From: Heterotrichella gracilis
Lineage: Eukaryota > Sar > Xanthophyceae > Tribonematales > Xanthonemataceae
Assembly: GCA_032358255.1 (NCBI GenBank)
Contig: JAULBX010027252.1
Location: forward strand, 1-39,449
Direction of reading: 5' to 3'
DNA: 39,449 nucleotides
How positions within the stretch are numbered: position 1 is the stretch's first letter; the number at the start of each line of letters is the position of its first letter. The notes below the pieces were generated by a model that was given only the letters and a program-made list of their open reading frames with translations, made no database searches and was not told where the DNA came from. The position numbers were made by a program, and so were the translations under genes. This document shows positions 31,801-39,449 of the stretch, piece after piece.

Positions 31801-33600
31801 GAGGCTGCGCAGGCTGCTGCTGAAGCTAGGCACCAGCTGCCAGGGCATGCCCACACCCTCTACCAGGAACAGGCGCACCAGGTTTTGGCGTGAGCACAGG
31901 TCAGCACCGAAGACCAGCTCCATGCCCTCCAGGTGGGGGAAGCTGCCGAGGCTGGCAGGGAAGGTAACAATTTAACAAGCAAATCCAGTACTCACAAACA
32001 ATGGAAAAGCAAAACAACGTACTATGATGCTAATAGCTCCAGTGTAATATATACAGGTGTTCCTAATGCGTTAAGAGTTTGATTATCTTTCTACGTGGTT
32101 TCTATTGCTCTTAGAAGGATTGAACAGGAAAATAGGTAACATCCACTACACCCCCTATCAATCACCGCCATCCTACCATGCGGGGGAGGGCAAGCCCACC
32201 AGGCGCAGGGCAGTGAGCGCAGTCAGCGCATGCAGGCTATTGGATGCCGCTTCATAGGCGCGCAGCAGCGCCACACGCTCATCTGTTGCCGCCTGGGTGT
32301 CAACACCCCATCTCGGGAACATCCAGCACTAGCTGCAGCAGATGGGTCAGGGCTGCAAGGCCTGCTAGGGCATCTGCCAGGCTACGCATGCAAAGAAACA
32401 CCATGTAGTAAGTGTGACTTATTTGATATATTTACTGATCATCAAGTACTTGTATTCTCAATTTGGCACGCTCATGGCCGGTGAGCACCTGGGTATCTAC
32501 AGCCATGTTGGGATTGGCTACCTCCAGGATATGTAAGAAATCAGGGCAAAAGAGGCCCTGCAAACGCTCTGCAAGGCTGTGCATGCAAGAATATACTTGA
32601 ACTTCAAATAGACATCAATTTGTATTATTGACATACCTGCGCATGCGCCCGCACATGACCCCTGTTGCGTGCGCATGCGCGACCCATGCGCTTGCAGTGG
32701 GAGACACCGCCAGCGCCAGGTGGGTGAGGTGGGGCGCAGAGGAAACAAAGGGGATGACTTGCACAGGCGCATTGGTGAGTGCCAGGTGGCGCAGGCTGGT
32801 GGCTTGGGCAAGCGAGCGTGGTAGTATGGGATGCAGGGAGGGGACGTATGTGACTGCCAGGTGGCGCACGCTGGGGAGGACTGACTCCAGCCAGGGGAGG
32901 AAGGAGGGGTGAGACGAGGTAGCCTGTGGGTGTGGGACAGCGGTTGGTAGCATGGTCGGTGTTACTATGCCAGCCAAATTGGGCACTTACGATGCGCGCT
33001 ATGTGAAACAGGCTGGTGGGGTGGGCCAACGAGGGGGAAGACTGTTAAGTGGCATGGAGGAATGTTCCCGATGTGCATGCTGTATATGCTTTCCATCGCA
33101 CAACTGTGACTCACAACCAGGAGTGAACCCCCTGCTTGCATTCGAATGGTCTGATGCGCGCACCTCCACAACGTCCCACATAATTGAAGGCCCCCTGCAG
33201 TGCGCGCTCCACGCCCTGCAGACCTGTAACGGTAGAACACCAGGGATCATGAAGAGGGAAGGACTGGCTGGCATAGTACCTCACCAGCGCATTAAGTGGC
33301 GGCATTAAGTGGCGGTGGTGGCATTACGTGGCGGTGGGCCTAGGAAATAGCCTGTGTCATCACTGCAGAAAATTCGAATGATAGGGACACCATGAGGGAG
33401 TTGCCTCTCTGCCTTTTTTACCAACAACCTTGATCATAAAACCACACATTCGAACGAGCCTCACGGGATACTGTTTATTCACTGCACACCTGTGCCGCCA
33501 TGGCTCGCTCCCTAGCGGTGAGGAGGATGAGGTGAAACAGCTCGACATGGAGGCTGCTCCAGCCATCGGGGTGCCCATGGTGGGATTGAAGGTGCTCCAT
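28836..33600 (-). CDS. F-box/LRR protein, apparently complete
   Basis: Minus-strand exons with matching phases: 33490-33600, 33164-33223, 32991-33041, 32637-32923, then either 32522-32576 plus 32177-32292 or one exon 32177-32381, then 31771-31951, 31375-31533, 30854-31074, 30374-30575, 30068-30139 (weak acceptor), 29864-29944, 29215-29408, 29101-29146 and 28836-28961. The first model gives 653 residues from the ATG at 33600 to the TGA at 28836. Residues about 14-57 form an F-box split by an intron (WSSLHVELFHLILL, then VCRAW). LRR-type segments follow: LPSVRHLAV, TSLRHLALT, PHLTHLALA, LTALTALRLVGL, LLPNLAHLALRGV, LSNLRTLTAIV and TRLQRLVVAHF. The last 150 residues lack LRRs and contain GEDNIHMRFTNEKSC. 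The expected role is substrate recognition in an SCF ubiquitin ligase; the substrate is unknown. The longer exon 32177-32381 needs one G fewer at about 32315 to stay open. Confidence 0.75.
29580..29645 (-). repeat. Upstream copy of exon 29215-29408 start
   Basis: The minus strand encodes VGEGNIYMLFTNETSCEDDGQLAEA here, a diverged copy of VGEDNIHMRFTNEKSCEDDAQLADA at the start of exon 29215-29408 (blocks shown for comparison of positions). TTTAGG motifs lie at about 29466-29480 and about 29659-29683. Confidence 0.85.
30125..30235 (-). repeat. Downstream copies of exon 30374-30575 parts
   Basis: About 30182-30235 repeats the end of exon 30374-30575 (RSSSGSSGGPMHQ plus the GT donor). About 30125-30155 repeats its LQRLVVGQ segment, and may have been recruited as part of the next exon (30068-30139). 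A CCCTAAA motif lies between them. Confidence 0.75.
30655..30745 (-). repeat. Upstream copy of exon 30374-30575 start
   Basis: The minus strand reads PREYMCMFGAITTLTRLQRL after a TTATTCCAG acceptor, nearly identical to the start of exon 30374-30575 (PREYVCKFGSITTLTRLQRL). It diverges after about 25 codons. Confidence 0.9.
31178..31245 (-). repeat. Downstream copy of exon 31375-31533 end
   Basis: The segment encoding SMRSLTALSSLTALM with its GTAAGG donor recurs as MRSLNALTGLTALM with the same donor at about 31180-31222. The acceptor half is missing. Confidence 0.85.
32470..32576 (-). repeat. Homologous copies of an LRR exon start
   Basis: About 32470-32576 and about 32275-32381 are homologous on the minus strand. 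Both start SLAxxLxGL after a GCATGC-AG type acceptor and share the block DTQ...ERA/ERV about 35 codons later. One of them is presumably the working exon and the other a duplicate. The upstream position of 32470-32576 fits the rule seen for exon-start copies elsewhere. Confidence 0.7.
33289..33334. repeat. GCATTAAGTGGCG minisatellite
   Basis: Three units of about 13-19 bp in the first intron of the F-box/LRR gene. Confidence 0.85.
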
Positions 33601-35408
33601 TGTTGAAAGTAATTGGTTTGGATGATGGGTGTGTTGTAGCAAAGGTCTGGTAGTCTTGGAGGGTGGCCTAGGGGCGCAGCAGGGTTGTCAGAACCTGCTG
33701 GATGGGATGCCAAGTCAGTGACAGACAGAAAGTGCAGGTATGGACGATGATACAGGTTTGAGACAAACATCATCAGTGCAGCATTCTAGAAAGGTGTTGT
33801 TGGGGAGAGGAGAGGTGGCAGGTGGCACAGCGTTCCCTCAGCTGAAGTTTGATGGTGAATGAATGGTGGAGTCTCGACACACACCCCTAGCTCACTGCAC
33901 GGAGATGAGTCGAAATGACTTTCGTTGTTGTGAATTAAGGTAGCTTCAGCGCAAAAGGGTGCAGATCATCAAGCATTATCACAAAGTTTTGACTTGGACA
34001 CCGGAGCATGCATGCATGTGTACCCAGGCGCCCACCACTGGAGCTGAATATCCAAAGCAGTGCCGAAGTGGTCACTGCGACGCTAAAAACTTCTAGAAGT
34101 ATTATTCTCGACATCACTTGTGGGTAATGCGTGGCACACCCATATTGGCATGGCACTGTGAGTGCATGCATGCCATAACCAACCAGACAACAAGATCATG
34201 CAGGAGAATTGGGTTTATTGATATATTGGGATACCCACCTTAGCCAGATATACTACAACAAGCTTGCTCCTGGTATACGGTTGGGGCCCTTGGTGCGAGA
34301 TACCCCACCTGTCGCCACTCGACAGTCAGCCCTGGCTCCCACAATGCCGAGACAGATCACAACGAAGTAGCAGACTGTGCGGCAGCAGCTTCTGTTGGTG
34401 AGATTAAATCTAAATACCCAAGGCTTTGTGTCGAGCAGAAGCTGAGATTGGTTCGAAAGCTGACAGCCTGACTGGGAGTGAGATATTCAAAGGGATTTAC
34501 TCTCGTCAGACATTGTGCGTTACCCTCTCATTGCATCAAAACAACGCCGTGTGTAATTTTTTTGCAAATTACTTCAAAGTAGTTATGCTCCATTCCCACG
34601 ATACCTTCGAGCAAGACTTGGAAGTAAACATAGGAACTAGGTAGCACTTGGGCGTATTTAACAGAAGGGTTTGTATCAGAATCGTCAGAACTCGAGGCCG
34701 TTTTTGCTGGACGTTGGGGTTTTAGGGTTCTGTTAGGGTTTTACTTGTCAGCACCAAGCCGCTTGACTGGGCCTTGTAGTTGAGACCACCCACGCAGTCC
34801 GTATTCCCCTTTACCTCATCCCCACCCCTCACTTTTCTTGCGTGTAAGTGTATTCATCGCAACTCGGAACAGTCCCACTGAGGGCGCAGGCTGTGGTACG
34901 TTATGTCACACACTGCAGTGTTTGCATAGTCCATCCCAAATCGGGGACTGTCAAGGAGGACTCCATATCCCTTTCTCAGATGTGTGTGCTTGTTACTCTC
35001 CAGGCAAGTATCAACTCACCAGGGCAAAATCAATTGATGCTGACTCCCTTATGGCTAAACATTTACAGCTATGGCAAAAGCCGGTGCTCGTCTTGGAACG
35101 CTATGGACTAATCCTAAAAGACAATACTACAGGTTCTGAGGCAGCAATGCAGCCCGCCCCTCATCATTTCACACTCCATTCATCTGTCATTCCCAACAAC
35201 AGGACGGGACCAAAATAGCGATTTACCGCTGACAGCAAAACACTTGCACGCCAAGCCAGATAGTGACCGTTCCACATATATTCAGCAACATAAGAAGTTT
35301 TAGCAACCACTGCCTGCCTGCGCATTGGCCCCTGCATTGGCCTGCGCAATGGTGTTGCCTCCAGCCAAGTAGTGGCCAGTCCACAGGTATTCAGCAACAA
35401 GAGCAGAT
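33601..35408. other. Intergenic region between two minus-strand genes
   Basis: This should contain the promoter of the F-box/LRR gene and the 3' UTR of the silk-like gene. One TTTAGGGTTCTGTTAGGG motif occurs at about 34719-34741. ORFs up to 126 codons are not recognisable. A decayed copy of the silk-like terminal exon lies at 35290-35395. Confidence 0.4.
35290..35395 (-). repeat. Downstream copy of silk-like terminal exon end
   Basis: The minus strand reads GGNTIAQANAGANAQAGSG, matching GGNTISQANAGANAQAGSGR at the end of exon 35409-35572, including the sequence following the stop (GTTGCTGAATA...GTGG). It lies just downstream of the stop, so it is probably 3' UTR. Confidence 0.88.
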
Positions 35409-38400
35409 TTAGCGGCCACTGCCTGCCTGCGCATTGGCCCCCGCGTTGGCCTGAGAAATGGTGTTGCCACCTGCTGCAGCCTGGAAGCAGTTGATGAGGG
35501 CCTGTGAGCTGGCTGATGCAATGGCGCCTGCAGCTGCGCCATTGCCCTGGGCGGTGGCGAGTGCTTCAGCCTCTGCACCGCGCACAGAAAATTTGTGACA
35601 ATGGACACAATCAGCATAAGTTGTACCAGCTGCCAGACAACGGCATGTGAAATATATATTTATCATCAAATGTCGGACTCCTTAACATTACATTGTGACA
35701 ATCCAATGCGTTATGCTGCAGTTTGTTGGTGGCAACATGACCCAATTACCACAGTAGGTATGCAATCTCGGCAGTTGAGGTGCACGTTCTACTGGCGAGT
35801 CACTTCAAACAGGCTGTCATGAGGTGGGAGGCAATGTGCATCCTGGTTAGGATTTTGGAAACGAGGTCATTATCTAGGGAAAAGGCACATTGTGTCATGA
35901 CTTTGTGCCCATTCTCTTCCCCACTGCAGTACACTCACGAGCAATGACTTGGGTGACCACATCACAGCCGATGGTAAGTGTGCATCCTATTTAGGCTTTT
36001 GGAAGGAGTCATTGTCTAGGGAGATGCGGATTGTGTACTTGCATGCGATGACTTGGTGCACCCAGTGCAAGGACACCATGCACGTCATAAGATATTAATA
36101 ACACAATGGGTCCCCATTCCCTTCCACCAATGCAGCACACTCACGGGTAATGACTTGGGTGACCACATCACAGCCGATCGAGGAGGCAGCCGTGGCCAGC
36201 GCCTGACTTGCTGCCTGGGCGACAGCCCCACCCTGCAGCCGCATGCGCGTTCAAGACAAGGGGAGGATAGTCAACATGCGGCAAAGTCAAATTCAGCTCC
36301 CAAAGGAATGCTCCCTGGAGGTATGAAGTAAATCACATAAGCAGAAATGGCGCGCAGTGGCTTGCGCCAGGCAGGTGTGCATGGCTTGTGCTATTTGTGG
36401 CCCGTATTTTAAATAGGGTCGAGTAGATGCGTCACCATAGCAGCTGTAAATGACATTGGGCAACAAACTCGATATATCCTATGCCAGACAGGGGTGCATG
36501 GCATGTATGTAGTTACTATTGGTGGCTGCACAGACATTGAGCACGCAAATGCAGCTGTAGCAACGCAAGGCATCAACAACTAAATAGGTTTTAGGGGTAA
36601 AGGTTTCAAGGCTCAGAGCAGTACAATTTCCTATCTATGTACACCTCTGTTGTACCTGAGCGATGGCTGCGGCACACGCGGATATTTTTTATGTACATAA
36701 ATAATTGTACATACACCAAAAATATTAGTGATTAACTGAACAAGAAATGGAGGTATAAGGGTACCCCATGTACCTGAGCGATCGCTGCTGCATAGGCGGT
36801 GGCTGCGTCATTGATGTTGGCGGGGGCGTCCACCCCCAGTGCCTGGGTGAATGCCTGTGCGTAGGCTTGGGCTGCTGCCTGGGCATCTTTGGCCTGAGCG
36901 GCGGCCTGGGCGGATGCGGTGGCTTGGGTGAAGCCCTCTGCAGGACAGGGTGCGGGGGAGTGTCAGATTCGATCTTAAGGCAGATACTCAGCTGTCATTA
37001 TGACGCAGAGTCGATGCAAGTTGCTTGAAATAAATAAAAGAAAGTTTGGGAAGTATTTGTACGGTAAAAAGTCACATAAGGTGGCTGCCTTCTGGCGAAG
37101 GGGCAGCAGCTGGGGCTGAGGTCACATTAGGTGGCCTGCTGAGAAGCCCGCTGCATGTGGGTAGGCTACTAAGTTCTGAAAAGGGCGTTGCAAGGTTTAT
37201 GTGGGGCTTCCCCGTCTCAAATGTGTGGGCTTTAAAGGCACCAGGCAATCAGAATCAATATATGCATCCAAAGGTCGGTGCAGTTGTTGACATCAAAATC
37301 ATTCAATCAAACATGAGGGTGTTCAGGGCATAAAGACAACAATAATAATTATTTATTACGCTTATAATTATCACATATTGTTTGTGCACATTTCCTTTGT
37401 TTTGTAGAGCTGAATGTGCATCCCACTCACGTCCGAAGGTCTGTGCAAAGGCGTTGGACACGGCCTGTGCATTGGCTCCCCCCTGCGCCAGCGCATCACT
37501 CACTGCATTGGCTGCCGCCTGGCCCCCACCGGACACTGCATTGGCGATGGAGGTGGCTTGGGCGGTACCGCCACCGGTGGAGGTGGCCTGGGGACGCAGT
37601 GTAAGAAAACTAGTTTGTGAACCAATGTGGAAGTTGCAAGGGTCCCACATGTGTAAGGGCGCAGGCTTCTATTTCAATGGATACTTGAGTACATTATAGT
37701 CCTTGCATATGTTTTACTGAAAATTTCTTCAGGCTAAAGAAGAGGTAAGTTTGACAATTTACCATTAAAGTTTACAAATTGTGGCTCTGAGAACACTGTG
37801 GGCAGAGGTTGGTTGCCTTTATATTCTTTTGGTGTTGCAAAACAGCACGGTCTTATGCTTTTGAAGGCAAGCCTTGACTGGCAGGCAACATGTGTGCTAG
37901 CTGTTGCCACACGTGCAGCAAGTTTCCACGTTTTGCATGGCCTAACCGCCCTTCTTAACATTTATGTCTCGAAACAAGACATGACTCAGTCTGTTGAAGA
38001 CAGGTGCTGAGCCAATTAAAATGTACTTCTTTACATGTCGTGACAGCTAGAACACTGTATGGGTCGTGCACGCTTGCCATCAAAAGTTTCTGCAGCATTA
38101 CTCATGCTTCCTCCAGCTCGAGACATAACGTCCTAAACCCTGTATCGGCAAAGCTCATTCAATCCTTGCACAGCCATAAAGGTGGCGATCAATTGTTTTC
38201 TTGCAAAGATGAGCACAGCTGCACAACTGCAGTCCCACAAACCCTGAACCCTAGGCTAACGGCGTGAATATGGTGTGCCACAGTTGTAATGAAAGCCTAA
38301 TAGTGTGGTTGCAGTGGTTTGAATGATTCCCCACACAAGCAAAAGTAATCGAGTCTCAACTACCAGTCTGCACGTGCCGGTTTGGGGCAACCCTGCGCAA

Positions 38401-39282
38401 GGTCTACATGACTCCCCTGAACGTCAAGGCTGTTCAGAACTGCATGTCTACGTGGTGGAAAGGCCGTTTCACGGCAGCCCGGACTGTTCACCTTTGAAAG
38501 TCCGGGCTGATGTGAGACTGCCTATCCAACCATGTAGACAAGCAGTTCTGAACAGCCTTGGACGTCCAGCGGAGTCATGACCTTGCGCAGGGTTGCCCCG
38601 AGCCATCACAATTCCCAAATGGAATGGAACACTTGTTATTACCCGCTATACCCGCTCAGTACCCAGTATCACAGGGTCCTGATGCCCCAAAGGCAAGCCC
38701 AGGTACTGTAAGGACACGTGGCACAGTGACAGTATCCCGCACAGGCCCTTCAGGACCCATACAACCCTCTAGCATGATTTTGTTTTATAAAAACCATTGC
38801 AATCAATTAACGCTCCTCGTTGCAAGGTTCAGGGGTTCACAGACCCGTGGAAACCTACACGATCCACATTCCTTGATAGGCATCGATTACACAGTGTGTC
38901 ACCCCAGGGCTCCACAACCACCAAATGCATGACCCAGCAGCAACAAGTGTCCCCCATACCTTAACAACCCTAGAACAGCGCAAATGCCCCCCAAACCCTA
39001 AACCATAAGGCAGCACAAGTGCCTCTAAAACCCTAAACCCTAAACCAGCAAAAATGTAAAAAATGCCCCCAAGGCCCCCCCAAACCTGTGAGTTGGAGTT
39101 GGCAGTAGCGCTCCCACCCCCTGTTGTTGACGCTTGGGACGTCGACTGCGCGATTGCGGTGCTCTGGCCCCCCTGGGTTGGGAAGCACTTCTTGAGGGCG
39201 TCCGTTGTGGCGGTGGCTATTGCGCTTGCGCTGGCCTGGGAATTGCCTCCCTGGGATTGGGCATTGGCCAGGGCTTCGGCGG
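35409..39282 (-). CDS. Ala/Gln/Ser/Gly-rich silk-like repetitive protein, 3' part
   Basis: Five phase-compatible minus-strand exons: 39086-39282, 37431-37587, 36774-36937, 36145-36232 and 35409-35572, ending in TAA. They encode about 255 residues; the 5' end lies beyond the right edge. The sequence is dominated by A, Q, S, G, N and T, with phrases such as AQAAAQAKDAQAAAQAYAQ, NAVSDALAQGGANAQAVSN and GGQSTAIAQSTSQAS. The first and last exons share one module: AEALAxAQ, an Ala/Ser-rich helix, AL-x-x-CF, then a Gly/Gln/Thr stretch. Exon 36145-36232 has a related single-Cys motif (SSIGCDVV). Charged residues are rare. Such composition resembles silk-like or extracellular-matrix proteins, and the regularly placed cysteines could cross-link chains; both points are inference. 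No signal peptide can be checked because the N-terminus is missing. No family name is offered. Confidence 0.62.
35837..36020 (-). repeat. Downstream copies of exon 36145-36232 end and intron
   Basis: The segment for IGCDVVTQVIAR with its GTGAGT donor recurs at about 35935-35972. It is accompanied by duplicated intron sequence: TGTGCATCCT...TTTTGGAA...GTCATT.TCTAGGGA occurs at about 35839-35882 and again at about 35980-36020, and TTCC.CC..TGCAG.ACACTCACG at about 35918-35940 matches 36121-36145. Confidence 0.87.
36650..36690 (-). repeat. Downstream copy of exon 36774-36937 end
   Basis: A short remnant encodes AAAIAQ followed by a GTACAA donor-like sequence, matching the AAAIAQ/GTACAT end of exon 36774-36937. 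Confidence 0.7.
38384..38599. repeat. 216-bp near-perfect inverted repeat (long hairpin)
   Basis: Arms 38384-38485 and 38499-38599 are reverse complements along about 100 bp, with few mismatches and small bulges, around a 13-nt loop. Examples: GGGGCAACCCTGCGCAAGGT opens the left arm and its complement closes the right arm; AAGGCTGTTCAGAACTGC pairs with GCAGTTCTGAACAGCCTT; AGCCCGGACT pairs with AGTCCGGGCT at the loop. It sits in the 1.5-kb intron of the silk-like gene. It could be a MITE/foldback element or a long-hairpin small-RNA precursor of the kind known in green algae. Confidence 0.93.
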
Positions 39283-39420
39283 CTGGGGGAGAGGGGGACA
39301 CAAGGGGTGGGCGACAAAAAAATGTACGATGTTAGTTAGTTCACATAATGGAGTTTCTAACTTATTACAACAAATGACTAGGGTTGTGCGAATGCGTATA
39401 AATTTGGGCCATATACTGCC

Positions 39421-39444
39421 ATATACTGGTATATACCAGTATAT
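39421..39444. repeat. 24-bp perfect palindrome
   Basis: ATATACTGGTAT and its exact reverse complement lie head to head at the right edge, preceded by a similar CATATACTGC segment. It is AT-rich and possibly part of a longer structure beyond the window. Confidence 0.85.
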
Positions 39445-39449
39445 ACCGT

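Noticed and set aside
33285..33305. Mini first exon encoding MPPLNAL before VCRAW
   Set aside because: It is phase compatible but too short and repetitive. The exon at 33490-33600 completes the F-box and has a better start.
33360..33773. 137-codon minus-strand ORF
   Set aside because: It overlaps the F-box first exon in another frame. The frame with the ELFHLILL...VCRAW F-box pattern and matching phases was preferred.
34838..35218. 126-codon plus-strand ORF
   Set aside because: No recognisable domain, no splice partner, and it lies in the expected 3' region of the silk-like gene.

Overview
The window looks like nuclear DNA of a green alga (Chlorophyta, possibly chlorophycean). Every convincing protein is built from short exons (about 50 to 350 nt, one terminal exon of 1.1 kb) with GT-AG introns and compatible reading phases. 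Plant-type telomere-like motifs (TTTAGGG / CCCTAAA) are scattered through introns and intergenic DNA, and two 3' regions carry the algal poly(A) signal TGTAA. No species is claimed. No rRNA, tRNA or CRISPR array was recognised. Gene models were spliced by eye using phase, splice sites and family resemblance.

Layout: (1) 348-2480, minus: 5' part of an F-box/LRR gene that probably runs off the left edge. (2) 3682-8068, minus: RING-finger (probable E3 ubiquitin ligase) gene with a long low-complexity tail. (3) 10198-14354, plus: a seemingly complete seven-exon, 427-residue TPR-like protein of the RMD (regulator of microtubule dynamics) family. (4) 14355-19393: mostly non-coding, with a dispersed repeat and a possible membrane-anchor exon. 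(5) 19394-24878, plus: coiled-coil protein with a putative PD-(D/E)xK-like (Crinkler-type) domain. (6) 24879-28835: intergenic, with a second copy of the dispersed repeat, a single-exon DUF5675 gene of prokaryotic/phage flavour, and an unassigned ORF. (7) 28836-33600, minus: F-box/LRR gene of about 650-665 residues. (8) 35409-39282, minus: 3' part of an Ala/Gln/Ser/Gly-rich, silk-like repetitive protein, with a 216-bp hairpin in one intron.

The most striking feature is structural. In almost every gene, exon ends have been duplicated together with their splice sites. Extra copies of an exon's 5' end lie upstream in the preceding intron, and extra copies of its 3' end lie downstream in the following intron. 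Copies are decayed to different degrees and are often separated by telomere-like motifs. This explains much of the intron length and most misleading ORFs. Two F-box/LRR genes and one RING gene could serve ubiquitin-mediated turnover, but nothing in the sequence links them functionally. At least two exons have apparent one-base frameshifts in homopolymers, which may be assembly errors.
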